Positions 27,530 to 36,472 of a stretch of DNA of 64,000 nt are shown one piece after another. The notes under the pieces are model-generated. The model was given only the letters and a program-made list of their open reading frames with translations, had not been told where the DNA came from and made no database searches. The stretch's first letter is position 1; each line of letters begins with the position of its first letter. This DNA comes from Larsenimonas salina (GTDB lineage: Bacteria; Pseudomonadota; Gammaproteobacteria; Pseudomonadales; Halomonadaceae), in the NCBI RefSeq assembly GCF_023736155.1, contig NZ_JAMLJJ010000001.1:62001-126000 (forward strand), written 5' to 3'. Position numbers and translations under genes: made by a program.

Positions 27530-28807
27530 ATGTCTGTTGCACTCGATTCCTACTACGCAGATAGCGTGCGTGTGCCGTTCGAACCAACGCCTGCGTTTTC
27601 GGGCGAGCTCGAGGTCGATGTCTGTGTGGTGGGCGGCGGCGTCAGTGGCTGTTCGGCGGCGCTTCATCTGGCGCGTGCCGGCTTCCGCGTGGCGTTGATC
27701 GAGGCCTTTCGAATCGGCCATGGCGCCTCCGGACGCAGCGGCGGCCAGATCCTTCCAGGCTTTGGTACGGACATGAGTGTGATCGAGGCGCAGGTCGGTC
27801 TTGACGACGCGCGCAGGCTCTGGGCGCTCAGCCGTGAGGCACTTGCGCTGACCGAGTCCTTGATCGACACCCACGGCATCGACTGTGATTATCGCCGCGG
27901 CTACGTGCACACTGCGTTGAAACCGCGTCACGAGCGTGCGCTCAAGCAGTGGCAGGCAACGCTTGCCGAGCGGTATGGCTACGAGGGGCTTGAGTGGCTC
28001 GATAAGGCGGCGCTTCAAGAGCGGGTCGTGACCGAGGCGTATACCGGGGGGCTGTTCGAGCCGGAGGCGGGGCACCTGCATCCGCTCAACTATACGCTTG
28101 GCCTTGCGCGGGCGGCGAAGGCGGCCGGGGTTCAGGTGTTCGAATACGCTCCGGCCGAGCGAATCGAGCGCGGTGAGCCTTGCCGTGTGCATACCCCTTC
28201 AGGCACTATCCGCGCCCAGCGTATGGTACTGACCGTGAACGCCTATCATGTGGGGCTGGTGCCGGAAGTGGCATCAAAGATCATGCCGGTTGCCAACTAC
28301 ATCATCGCGACCGAACCCTTGAGCGAGGCGCAGGTGGCAAACGTTCTGCCGCAAAACGATGCGGTGTCCGATGCCAATTTCGTGCTGGATTACTACCGGC
28401 TCTCGGGCGACCGGCGTCTTCTTTATGGCGGGCAGGTCAGCTACGACGGACGTGAACCGAGGCAGTTGCTGCCCCGGATGCAGGCCAAGATGGCTGAGCT
28501 TTTTCCGGTGCTCAAGGGCGTTGCCATCGATTATCGGTGGGGCGGCGATGTGGCGATCACCCGAAACCGGGCACCGCATTTCGGTGTGATCGACCAGACG
28601 CTTTATTTTGCCCACGGCTATTCCGGGCATGGCATGGCGCTTGCAGGGCTTGCCGGCAAGCTTCTGGCCGAGGCCATCGAGGGCCACCCCGAGCGGTTCG
28701 AGGCGTTTGCGCGCCTGACCCATCGCGATTTCCCCGGGGGGCGCCGTCTGCGTACGCCGCTACTGGTGCTGGCAACGTCGTTTTACAAGCTGAAGGATCG
28801 ACTGTAG
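27530..28807 (+). CDS. puuB: FAD-dependent gamma-glutamylputrescine oxidase (PuuB/PauB-like)
   Basis: DAO-family flavoprotein predicted to oxidise gamma-glutamyl-putrescine to the aldehyde in polyamine catabolism. The 425 residues start MSVALDSYYADSVRVPFEP, then the FAD motif VCVVGGGVSGCSAALHLARAG, the family GASGRSGGQILPGFG, and the C-terminal FAHGYSGHGMALAGLAGKLLAE. The ATG at 27530 has AGGAG about twelve bases upstream; thirteen upstream codons in frame are not conserved-looking. It heads the polyamine locus containing a Pot-type transporter and a PuuA-like ligase, which supports the function over other DAO oxidases. No PuuC or PuuD gene is present. Confidence 0.85.
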   Translation: MSVALDSYYADSVRVPFEPTPAFSGELEVDVCVVGGGVSGCSAALHLARAGFRVALIEAFRIGHGASGRSGGQILPGFGTDMSVIEAQVGLDDARRLWALSREALALTESLIDTHGIDCDYRRGYVHTALKPRHERALKQWQATLAERYGYEGLEWLDKAALQERVVTEAYTGGLFEPEAGHLHPLNYTLGLARAAKAAGVQVFEYAPAERIERGEPCRVHTPSGTIRAQRMVLTVNAYHVGLVPEVASKIMPVANYIIATEPLSEAQVANVLPQNDAVSDANFVLDYYRLSGDRRLLYGGQVSYDGREPRQLLPRMQAKMAELFPVLKGVAIDYRWGGDVAITRNRAPHFGVIDQTLYFAHGYSGHGMALAGLAGKLLAEAIEGHPERFEAFARLTHRDFPGGRRLRTPLLVLATSFYKLKDRL

Positions 28808-28863
28808 CGATTCGGTACGACGATGCCGGACGATCTGTTTTGAAACGAGGTATAACTGAGACA

Positions 28864-29952
28864 TTGGCCAACGAATCAACCGCCCGAAAAGCGTCGTCCA
28901 TCACGCTTGAAGGGGTCGAAAAATCCTTCAGTCGGGATGCGATCGCGCTCGACGGGGTCGACCTGACCATCAAGGCCGGCGAGTTCTTTACGCTGCTCGG
29001 CCCCTCCGGCTGCGGCAAGACCACGCTGCTACGCATTCTGGCCGGGCTCGATACGCCCAACGCCGGGGTGGTGTCGATCGGTGGGGTCGATGTGACCGCG
29101 GTGCCGCCGCACAAGCGAAGCGTCAATACGGTCTTTCAGTCCTACGCGCTCTTCCCCCACTTGAGCGTCGAGGACAACATCGGCTTCGGACTCAAGATGC
29201 AGGGCGTCGACAAGGCCGAGCGCACCCGCCGGGTGCGGGAAATGGCCGAATTCATCAAGCTGAGCCCGCTGCTCTCTCGGCGCATTCACCAGCTTTCCGG
29301 CGGCCAGCGTCAGCGCATTGCGCTTGCCCGTGCACTGGTGTGCGAGCCGGATGTGCTCTTGCTTGACGAGCCGCTGTCGGCGCTGGACGCCGGGCTTCGC
29401 GGTGAGCTTCAGGTCGAGCTTCAACGCATTCAACGACGTCTTGGCATGACGTTCGTGTTCGTGACCCACGATCAGCAGGAAGCGATGGTGATGTCCGATC
29501 GCATCGCGGTACTCAACGACGGCAAGATTCAGCAGCTCGATACGCCCAGAGCCGTGTTCGAGCGCCCGGCCAATGCGTTCGTTGCTCGTTTCATGGGGCA
29601 TTCGAACCTGCTCGAGATCAAGCGCCGCGGCGCCGACCGGCTCGATACCGCGATCGGGCCGCTTACGCTTCCGGCCGAGGGCGAGCACATGAACGACGGC
29701 GATCTGGTTCTGATTCGCCCGGAAACCATCGAACTCGGTGACGATGCGCTCGGCCAGCCCAATCGATTCGACGCCACTGTGGTCGAGAGTTTTTACCGCG
29801 GCAGCCACTTCGAATACCGGCTTCAGGTCGAGGATGTGGCGCTGACGGCGTTCAGCAGCAATCAGGGCCAGAAGCTCTTTGCAGCCGATGATCGCGTGCC
29901 GATCAGCATCTCGCCTTCGGATCTGATGACCGTACGCGGTGAGGGCGGCTGA
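28864..29952 (+). CDS. potA: Polyamine ABC transporter ATPase (PotA/PotG-like)
   Basis: Cytoplasmic ATPase of a spermidine/putrescine importer. About 362 residues: Walker A GPSGCGKTT, Q-loop NTVFQSYALFPHLSVEDNI, signature HQLSGGQRQRIALARAL, Walker B LLLDEPLSALDAGLR, FVTHDQQEAM, and a C-terminal TOBE domain (LVLIRPETIEL, SFYRGSHFEYRLQVED). No ATG is suitably placed; TTG at 28864 is the most plausible start, with GAG close upstream and ACGAGG further away. The next gene begins two bases after its stop. It belongs with two permeases and a binding protein immediately downstream. Confidence 0.88.
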   Translation: MANESTARKASSITLEGVEKSFSRDAIALDGVDLTIKAGEFFTLLGPSGCGKTTLLRILAGLDTPNAGVVSIGGVDVTAVPPHKRSVNTVFQSYALFPHLSVEDNIGFGLKMQGVDKAERTRRVREMAEFIKLSPLLSRRIHQLSGGQRQRIALARALVCEPDVLLLDEPLSALDAGLRGELQVELQRIQRRLGMTFVFVTHDQQEAMVMSDRIAVLNDGKIQQLDTPRAVFERPANAFVARFMGHSNLLEIKRRGADRLDTAIGPLTLPAEGEHMNDGDLVLIRPETIELGDDALGQPNRFDATVVESFYRGSHFEYRLQVEDVALTAFSSNQGQKLFAADDRVPISISPSDLMTVRGEGG

Positions 29953-29954
29953 CG

Positions 29955-30875
29955 ATGAGCAAACGGCCCTTTGAGCGCTCGGTTCGCCAGCTGCGCTTTC
30001 GTGAAACGCGCCATCTTTTACTGACCACGCTGCCGGGCGCGTTCTGGATCGTGCTCTTTCTGGTGCTGCCGAGCCTTTATCTGGTGAGCATGGCGTTTCT
30101 GACCAACGGCACCTACGGCCAGCCGAGCCTGCCGTTGACCTTCGATGCCTTTCGCCAGCTGGCAGGCTTCGGGTTTCTGGGCTGGAGCCCGGGCAATCTT
30201 TACACGCTGCTGCGCTCTCTCTGGCAGACAGTGGTCGCGACCGCGCTTGTGGTCGTGATCGCCTATCCGATCGCCTATTACATCACCCTGTGTCGGCAAT
30301 CTCTTCGGCCGATCATGCTGCTTCTGGTTGTCGTGCCGTCCTGGACCAATCAGGTCATCCGGGCCTTTGGATGGATGAACCTGTTGGCACCGGATACGCC
30401 GCTTTCAAACCTTGCGCAGTCGCTTGGTCTGATTGCCCCGCACATGGGGCTCTTTCCGTCGAGCTTTGCCGTCACCCTCGGTCTGATCTATAACTTCCTG
30501 CCGTTCATGGTGCTGCCGCTGTACGCCGCGTTCGAGAAGCTCGACACCACCCTGGTCGAGGCCGCCCGCGACCTCTACGCCTCACCGCTCAAGGCGTTCT
30601 GGGTGGCGGTCTTCCCCCAGACGCTGCCCGGCCTTCTGGCCGGCATCGTGCTGGTGGCGGTGCCGGCGTTTGGCATGTACGTGGTGCCTGAGCTTTTGGG
30701 CGGCGGGCGCTCACTGATGATCGGCAACCTGGTGGCCTCGCAGTTCGCCGGGGGCTCCAACTGGCCCTACGGGGCGGCGGCCTCGCTCCTGATGCTGGTG
30801 GCAACGCTTTTGGGAATATTTCTGCTGAGGCGGCTTGGCCGGCGCGCAGGTGGCGGTGAGGAGGTGGTCATATGA
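29955..30875 (+). CDS. potB: Polyamine ABC transporter permease (PotB/PotH-like)
   Basis: Inner-membrane permease, 306 residues with about six hydrophobic segments (for example FWIVLFLVLPSLYLVSMAFL). It carries the EAA loop of this class, LVEAARDLYASPLKAFWVAVFPQTLPG, which contacts the ATPase. The substrate class is inferred from neighbours: a PotA-like ATPase upstream, a PotC-like partner overlapping downstream by ATGA, and PotD/PotF-like binding proteins. It forms the channel with the second permease. Confidence 0.88.
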   Translation: MSKRPFERSVRQLRFRETRHLLLTTLPGAFWIVLFLVLPSLYLVSMAFLTNGTYGQPSLPLTFDAFRQLAGFGFLGWSPGNLYTLLRSLWQTVVATALVVVIAYPIAYYITLCRQSLRPIMLLLVVVPSWTNQVIRAFGWMNLLAPDTPLSNLAQSLGLIAPHMGLFPSSFAVTLGLIYNFLPFMVLPLYAAFEKLDTTLVEAARDLYASPLKAFWVAVFPQTLPGLLAGIVLVAVPAFGMYVVPELLGGGRSLMIGNLVASQFAGGSNWPYGAAASLLMLVATLLGIFLLRRLGRRAGGGEEVVI

Positions 30876-31681
30876 CGTCGCCCTCACTGAAGCGCAGTCT
30901 GGCCTGTCTCTGGTGGGTGTTGATGGCGTTTTTGTACCTGCCGCTTGCGGTGGTGGTGCTGTTTTCCTTCAACTCGATCAATAGCTCGGCGCTGTTCGAG
31001 TCGTTTTCGCTGCGCTGGTACGAGCGGCTCTGGGGCAACGAGCAGATCATGGCCTCGCTCGGCCATAGCCTGGTGCTTGCGATCATCTCGTCGGTCATCG
31101 CGGTCGTTATCGGCACGCTGATGGGCTACGGGCTCTATCGCTATCGGGCGCGCCGGTTGGGTTGGCTGATCGTTTTGATCTATCTGCCGATCGTGATGCC
31201 GGACATAGTGTTCGGTATTTCGAACATGACCTTTTTCGTGCGCCTGAGCAGTCTTACCGGCTGGCTGTCGCCGGGGCTTGGTACCATGGTGCTGTCGCAT
31301 GTAACGTTTCAGATTCCCTTCGTGGCGCTGATCGCCTACTCACGCTTTTTGGGGCTTGATGCCACGCTGTTCGATGCCGCCAAAGACCTTTACGCCTCGC
31401 CGTTTGATCGGGCGCGCCATTTTATCGTGCCCTCGATCAAGCCGGCGCTGGTGTCGGCCTTTTTCCTGTCGTTCACGCTTTCAATCGACGATTTTGTGAT
31501 CAGCTTCTTTACGGCAGGTCCTGAAAGCTCGACGCTTCCGATCTACATTTGGGGCGCGATTCGAAAAGGGGTGACGCCTGAGATCAACGCCATTGCATCA
31601 TTAATGATCGCAGCGGTCGCGGTCGCGGCGGTCATCAGCCTTGCCTTCACGCGCTCAAAAGGCTCAGACGCCTCCCGGTGA
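30872..31681 (+). CDS. potC: Polyamine ABC transporter permease (PotC/PotI-like)
   Basis: Second inner-membrane permease, 269 residues. It has the PotC hallmarks WVLMAFLYLPLAVVVLFSFN, IVMPDIVFGISNMTF, the EAA loop LFDAAKDLYASPFDRARHFIVP, and SIDDFVISFFTAGPESSTLP. The start ATG overlaps the potB stop (ATGA), which implies coupled translation and equal dosage. Followed after 46 bases by the first binding protein. Confidence 0.9.
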   Translation: MTSPSLKRSLACLWWVLMAFLYLPLAVVVLFSFNSINSSALFESFSLRWYERLWGNEQIMASLGHSLVLAIISSVIAVVIGTLMGYGLYRYRARRLGWLIVLIYLPIVMPDIVFGISNMTFFVRLSSLTGWLSPGLGTMVLSHVTFQIPFVALIAYSRFLGLDATLFDAAKDLYASPFDRARHFIVPSIKPALVSAFFLSFTLSIDDFVISFFTAGPESSTLPIYIWGAIRKGVTPEINAIASLMIAAVAVAAVISLAFTRSKGSDASR

Positions 31682-31727
31682 GGCACTTAACATAACAATC
31701 AAAGTATTCGATACAGGGAGCATTTCG

Positions 31728-32792
31728 ATGAACCGACGCATGTCCTGGCCCGCATTCCTCGCCGGCGGGCTCTTGTTTTGCGGCTCCGCCTTCGGGGCGA
31801 CGCAGAAGCTTTATCTGTTCAACTGGACCGAGTACATGGACCCGGACATCATCAAGGCGTTCGAGTCGAAGTACGACGTTGATGTGGTCGAAAGTCATTT
31901 TGGCTCGCTTGCCGAAATGTACGCCAAGCTTCAGGCCGGGGGCTACGCTCAGTACGACGTTATCGTGCCCTCGAACTACTTCGTGCCGCGCCTGATCAAG
32001 GCCGGGCTCGTGCAACCGCTCGAGCTCGACAAGGTTCCGAACATGGCCAACGTGATGGACAAGTTCCAGCACCCAAGCTATGACCCGGGGCAGGCGTATT
32101 CCGCGCCGTATCAGTGGGGCACGACCGGCATCGTCTACAACACCAAGACCTACCCCGATGCACCGGCAAGCTGGTCGTTGATCTTTGATCCCGAGCAGAC
32201 GAGCGGTCAGCCGTTTTCGATGATGACCGATGGTCAGGTCATGTTCGGCGCGGCGTGCGCCTATCTCGGCAAGGGCTATGAGTGCACCGATCGCAAGAGC
32301 TGGACCGAGGCCGCCAAGCTGCTTTTAAAGACCAAGCATCGCGATAACTTCACAGGCTTTGTCGATGGCACGCCGGCGCTTCCGCAGATGGCCCGCGGCG
32401 TGACTCAGGCCGCGCTTACCTTCAACGGCGATTATCTGCTCGACAAGGCCGAAAACCCCAAGGGGTTCAAGCACCTCGAGTACGTACTGCCTGAAGAAGG
32501 CAGTGAGCTTTGGGTCGATGTCATGATGATTCCCAAGCGCGCGCCGCACCCGGAGCTTGCCAACGCGTTCATCAATTTCATTCTGGACGCGAAGGTCGGC
32601 GCGCAGCTCTCGAACTACAACTACTATTCGACGCCGAACAAGGCCGCTGTGCCACACCTGGACCCCGAGCTTCAGGTGCCGCCGGCGATGCCGACCGACG
32701 AGCAGATGGCGAAGCTCTATTTCACACCGAGCCTGGACGGCGAGGCGCTTCAAACCTTCCAGCAGATCTGGAGCGAAGTGCAGTCGCGTTGA
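31728..32792 (+). CDS. potF: Periplasmic polyamine-binding protein 1 (PotD/PotF-like)
   Basis: Periplasmic receptor of the importer, 354 residues. Signal peptide MNRRMSWPAFLAGGLLFCGS ends near residue 24, followed by the family start LYLFNWTEYMDPDIIKAFE. Further PotD/PotF patterns are AQYDVIVPSNYFVPRLIKAG, PYQWGTTGIVYNTK and the C-terminal FINFILDAKVGAQLSNYNYY. GGGAG lies before the ATG at 31728. An intrinsic terminator follows its stop. A paralogue is encoded at 34252-35319. Putrescine versus spermidine preference cannot be read from the sequence. Confidence 0.9.
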   Translation: MNRRMSWPAFLAGGLLFCGSAFGATQKLYLFNWTEYMDPDIIKAFESKYDVDVVESHFGSLAEMYAKLQAGGYAQYDVIVPSNYFVPRLIKAGLVQPLELDKVPNMANVMDKFQHPSYDPGQAYSAPYQWGTTGIVYNTKTYPDAPASWSLIFDPEQTSGQPFSMMTDGQVMFGAACAYLGKGYECTDRKSWTEAAKLLLKTKHRDNFTGFVDGTPALPQMARGVTQAALTFNGDYLLDKAENPKGFKHLEYVLPEEGSELWVDVMMIPKRAPHPELANAFINFILDAKVGAQLSNYNYYSTPNKAAVPHLDPELQVPPAMPTDEQMAKLYFTPSLDGEALQTFQQIWSEVQSR

Positions 32793-32801
32793 GTCGTCGA
32801 A

Positions 32802-32826
32802 GGGGCCGTTTTGGCCCCGTTTTTTT
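32802..32826 (+). terminator. Intrinsic terminator between potF-like and puuA-like genes
   Basis: GGGGCC (32802-32807) pairs with GGCCCC (32813-32818) around GTTTT and is followed by G and seven T. It sits inside the polyamine gene run, directly before the puuA-like start codon, so it could partly end transcription after the transporter genes. Confidence 0.85.
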
Positions 32827-32844
32827 GGTCGGATGGGCGGGGTT

Positions 32845-34212
32845 ATGACGTTAAAACACACCACTGATTTGAAGGCCTGGTTCGAGCAGCACGGCATTAC
32901 CGAAGTGGAATGCCTGGTCAGTGACATGACCGGTGTACTCAAGGGCAAGATCATGCCTGCAGGCAAATACCTGAATGCCGGGCGCCCTAGGCTTCCGGAT
33001 TCGATTTTCATCCAGACCGTGACCGGCGGCTACCCGGACGACGACGCACTCAGGTTCTGGAACCCGGCCGAGCTCGACATGCAACTGGTTGCAGACCCGT
33101 CTGCGGTCTATCTGGTGCCGTGGGCAGCCGACCCCGTCGCCCAGATCATTCACGACTGTTACTACCTCGATGGCTCGCCGGTGGAGATCGCGCCGCGCTA
33201 TGTATTAAAGCGCGTGCTTGAGCTTTATGCGGCCAAGGGCTGGAAGCCTGTTGTGGCGCCCGAGGTCGAGTTCTATCTGGTCAAGAGTAATACCGACGCC
33301 GATTATCCGCTGGAGCCGCCGATCGGGCGCTCCGGACGCCAGGAAAGCGGGCGTCAGTCCTACAGCATCGATGCAGTCAATGAGTTCGACCCGCTGTTCG
33401 AGGACATGTACGACTTCTGTGAGGCCGAAGGACTCGACATCGACACGCTGATTCATGAGGAGGGCGCCGGGCAGATGGAAGTCAACTTCCAGCACGGCGA
33501 CCCGTTGATGCTTGCCGATCAGGTGGTGATCTTCAAGCGCACCCTGCGAGAGACCGCGCTGCGCCACGGCATGTACGCAACCTTCATGGCCAAGCCCATG
33601 GCCAACGAGCCGGGCAGTGCGCTGCATCTGCACCAAAGCCTTTGGGACTTGAGTGGCACGCGCAACCTGTTTGCCGATGACAAGGGTGAGCCGAGTGCGC
33701 TGTTCTTGAATCATGTGGCGGGGCTTCAGCGCTATCTGCCCGATGCGCTGCCGCTTCTTGCCCCCAATATCAACTCCTACCGCCGGTTCATGCCCAGCGG
33801 CTTCAGTGGCTCGGCGCCGACCAACGTCGAGTGGGGGTTTGACAACCGTACCGCGGGCCTTCGGGTGCCGGTCGGCTCGGCTCAGAGCATGCGGGTCGAA
33901 AACCGCTTGCCCGGCGCCGACGCCAATCCGTATCTGGCGATGGCGGTATCTCTGGCCTGCGGGTATCTGGGCATGGTCGAGAAGCTCGAGCCGCGTGCGC
34001 CCTTGAGCGGGTCGGCGCTCGACAGCGAAAGCTCGGTGCTGCCCAACGATGTAGGTCCGGCGCTTGAGCGTCTGGAGCGCAGCAGTGAGCTGACCGAGGT
34101 GCTGGGTGAGCGCTTCATGAAAAATTATCTTGCGGTGAAGCGGGCCGAGCATCAGGCCTACTACCGAGTGATTAGTTCCTGGGAGCGCGAGCATTTGCTG
34201 CTTCGGGTCTGA
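32845..34212 (+). CDS. puuA: Gamma-glutamylpolyamine synthetase, glutamine-synthetase family (PuuA/PauA-like)
   Basis: ATP-dependent ligase predicted to couple glutamate to putrescine or another polyamine, starting the gamma-glutamyl degradation route. The 455 residues contain a short N-terminal beta-grasp part (VECLVSDMTGVLKGKIMPAG) and the GS catalytic domain: APEVEFYLV, HEEGAGQMEVNFQHGDPL, SALHLHQSLW, NSYRRFMPSGFSGSAPTNVE and VENRLPGADANPYLAMA. True glutamine synthetases have a different, longer N-domain. ATG 32845 and ATG 32833 both have poor ribosome sites; 32845 is my choice. The gene starts about 19 bases after a terminator T-run. PuuB and Pot genes next to it support the polyamine role. 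Confidence 0.87.
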   Translation: MTLKHTTDLKAWFEQHGITEVECLVSDMTGVLKGKIMPAGKYLNAGRPRLPDSIFIQTVTGGYPDDDALRFWNPAELDMQLVADPSAVYLVPWAADPVAQIIHDCYYLDGSPVEIAPRYVLKRVLELYAAKGWKPVVAPEVEFYLVKSNTDADYPLEPPIGRSGRQESGRQSYSIDAVNEFDPLFEDMYDFCEAEGLDIDTLIHEEGAGQMEVNFQHGDPLMLADQVVIFKRTLRETALRHGMYATFMAKPMANEPGSALHLHQSLWDLSGTRNLFADDKGEPSALFLNHVAGLQRYLPDALPLLAPNINSYRRFMPSGFSGSAPTNVEWGFDNRTAGLRVPVGSAQSMRVENRLPGADANPYLAMAVSLACGYLGMVEKLEPRAPLSGSALDSESSVLPNDVGPALERLERSSELTEVLGERFMKNYLAVKRAEHQAYYRVISSWEREHLLLRV

Positions 34213-34251
34213 ACCTTAACCGACGATAACGACAACAATGAGGAACGAGTC

Positions 34252-35319
34252 ATGGCGTCAGTTCGATTCAAGGGCGTACTTATGTGCGCAGCACTTACGA
34301 TGTCTCTGCCGTCAATGGCGGCGTCCAAGACATTGACCCTGTTCAACTGGACAGATTACCTGCCGCCGACGGTGCTCGATGAATTCGAACAGCGCTTCGA
34401 TGTGCGTGTCGTCCAGAACTACTACAACTCCAACGCCGAAATGTTTGCAAAGCTGCAGGCTGGCGGCGACCGTCAGTACGACGTGGTGTTTCCATCCGGC
34501 TATTTCGTGGACCGGCTGAAGCAGGCCGACCTGGTTCAGCCTCTCGACGCTTCGAAACTACAGAACCGCACGCACCTGCTCGAGGAGTTCAAGGACCCAA
34601 GCTACGACCCGAGCGGACGCTACAGCATGCCGTATCAATGGGGCGTGACCGGCATTGCCTACGACGCCAGTGCGCTGCCTGAATTGCCGCACAGTTGGGG
34701 AGCGCTCTTTGATGCCGATGCCAACCCGGACCGACCGTTTGGCCTTTTAAAGGGCGACGGCCAGTTCACCCTGTCATCGGCATGCGCCTATCTGGGTAAC
34801 GGGTTCGATTGCCCGACGCGGCAGGCGTGGATCGATGCGGCTAAGGTGGTGCAGCCCACCATGAAACGGCCCAACTACGTCGGGTTTGTCGATGCGCTTG
34901 CCGCGCTCGATCAGTTGAGCCGCGGTGTGATCGACGTGGGCGTGGTCTATAACGGCGATTATGCCCGCAAGAAGGCCGAATCCCCCGAGGCGTTCAAGAA
35001 CATCGCGTTTTTTGTACCCAGTGAGGGCAGCCAGCGCTGGGTGGATACGATGGTCATCCCGAAACACGCACCCAACCCGGAACTGGCCCATCAGTTCATC
35101 AATTTTTTAAGTGAACCGGGCGTGGCCGCCCAGATCTCCAACTGGACGTTTTATTCCTCGCCCAACAAGGACGCGCTCGACGCCCTCAAGCCGATTCTTC
35201 GCTCGGCGCCGGTGATGCCGGACGCGGCCGTGCGTGAGCGGCTCAAGTACACGGCCTCGCTTGACGCCGACACCCTTCAGTTCGTACAGCAGCTCTGGAC
35301 CGAGCTTCGCGCGCGCTGA
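34252..35319 (+). CDS. Periplasmic polyamine-binding protein 2 (PotD/PotF-like paralogue)
   Basis: A second 355-residue receptor, clearly paralogous to the one at 31728-32792. Signal peptide MASVRFKGVLMCAALTMSLP is followed by LTLFNWTDYLPPTVLDEFEQ. Shared blocks include QYDVVFPSGYFVDRLKQADL, PYQWGVTGIAYDA, CAYLGNGFDCPTRQAW and FINFLSEPGVAAQISNWTFY. GAGGA lies eight bases before the ATG. It follows the puuA-like gene by 39 bases and has no permease of its own, so it probably serves the upstream transporter with a different affinity or substrate. Confidence 0.9.
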   Translation: MASVRFKGVLMCAALTMSLPSMAASKTLTLFNWTDYLPPTVLDEFEQRFDVRVVQNYYNSNAEMFAKLQAGGDRQYDVVFPSGYFVDRLKQADLVQPLDASKLQNRTHLLEEFKDPSYDPSGRYSMPYQWGVTGIAYDASALPELPHSWGALFDADANPDRPFGLLKGDGQFTLSSACAYLGNGFDCPTRQAWIDAAKVVQPTMKRPNYVGFVDALAALDQLSRGVIDVGVVYNGDYARKKAESPEAFKNIAFFVPSEGSQRWVDTMVIPKHAPNPELAHQFINFLSEPGVAAQISNWTFYSSPNKDALDALKPILRSAPVMPDAAVRERLKYTASLDADTLQFVQQLWTELRAR

Positions 35320-35342
35320 GTCAACGTCCCGTTGACGCTCAG
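35316..35342. other. Inverted repeat between convergent genes
   Basis: CTGAG-TCAACG and CGTTGA-CG-CTCAG form a stem of 6 plus 5 pairs with a two-base bulge, spanning the stops of the binding-protein gene and crtY. No T-run follows, so a terminator role is uncertain. Confidence 0.35.
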
Positions 35343-36472
35343 GGCTGAGGGGGGGCCGTGAGCGTCCGCGCCGCGCTTTCAAGAAACGGCGCGAGCGGGA
35401 GAGCGGTCATCACGCGGGCGACGTCGAGCGCCGTCGGCTGGCCTGCCAAAAAGCGGATCACCCGTTCTGCGGGCAGGCGATCAAAAAGGCGGACGTAGCA
35501 GTCCGGCCCGAGCGCTGCGTGACGCGAGAGCGCCGTCATGAAGGTGCGGTCGAGCCACTCAAGGCCTTTCGAGCGCGCAGGAGGGCTCGGCGGCTGTCCG
35601 GCCTCCAGTGCTTCTCGGCACTCGCGGGCCCAGCGCTGGATGGCGTGAAAGGCGTAGCCAGTGGCCGGGCGCATGGCGCCGCCGGCGGTGCCGGCCGGGT
35701 GAATGCGTGCGCTGCCGCGCTGCCAGGCCGGGGCCATCGGAAGGCTCCCGCATTCGCGTCGGAGTACGTCAACCTCGCCGAACCGTTCGGCAACGTGCTG
35801 GGCGAGCGCCTGTTCCAGCTGGTCGAGCGGCACGGGCGCGCGTGCAAACGAGGTCCATTCGACCAGCGCATGACGCTCATCGATGGGCAGGGTATAGACG
35901 AACGCCAGAGTGTCACTGGTCGGTGCGGGCGTGACGCTGAAATTCATCAGCTCCGCCTGCGCGAGGGCGCCTATCTTTGGGGTGTCGATCACCCAGCCGG
36001 CAAAATCCTGCCACCGCCAGGGGGCATTCAGCCGCTTGGGCGTGGGCAGGGTGGTAATGACCTGACGCGCCGAGAGCGTCTCGCCGCTATCGAGTGTGAT
36101 CGCGACGTGGTCATCGTATTCGACAAGGGCATCAACCCGGGTGCCGGTTCTGAGCGTTAGGCGTTCATGGGTGGCGATGGCCCCGAGGCAGGTGTCGTAG
36201 AACCGTCCGGCATCGATCATTTCGTAGGCTATGGATGAGCGCACGTTCGCGCGATGCTCGCCGTTTTCAAGCCCCCACCTTGACCAGCGGGCGATCACAC
36301 AGTCATCGAAGGCGTGGGGCTCCAGCGGCCAGCCGCACCAGGTACGGTCCTCCTGGTAGGTCGGTCGCGCCTCGATGATCAGCGTCGAGGGCGGGTCGGC
36401 AGCGCGGGTGGCCAACTGATAGGCAAGGCTCAGCCCGGCGCAGCCGCCGCCCAGGATGATAAGCTCTAGCAT
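35339..36472 (-). CDS. crtY: Lycopene beta-cyclase
   Basis: Cyclises both ends of lycopene to give beta-carotene, using bound reduced flavin without net redox change. The 377 residues open with the dinucleotide motif LIILGGGCAGLSLAYQLA, have the CrtY signature QEDRTWCGW near residue 40, and a later GTAGGAMRPATGYAFHAIQR block typical of bacterial CrtY. Last gene of crtE-I-B-Y, overlapping crtB by seven bases. No ketolase or hydroxylase gene (crtW, crtZ) follows, so beta-carotene is the expected end product of this cluster. Confidence 0.92.
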   Translation of the reverse strand: MLELIILGGGCAGLSLAYQLATRAADPPSTLIIEARPTYQEDRTWCGWPLEPHAFDDCVIARWSRWGLENGEHRANVRSSIAYEMIDAGRFYDTCLGAIATHERLTLRTGTRVDALVEYDDHVAITLDSGETLSARQVITTLPTPKRLNAPWRWQDFAGWVIDTPKIGALAQAELMNFSVTPAPTSDTLAFVYTLPIDERHALVEWTSFARAPVPLDQLEQALAQHVAERFGEVDVLRRECGSLPMAPAWQRGSARIHPAGTAGGAMRPATGYAFHAIQRWARECREALEAGQPPSPPARSKGLEWLDRTFMTALSRHAALGPDCYVRLFDRLPAERVIRFLAGQPTALDVARVMTALPLAPFLESAARTLTAPPQP

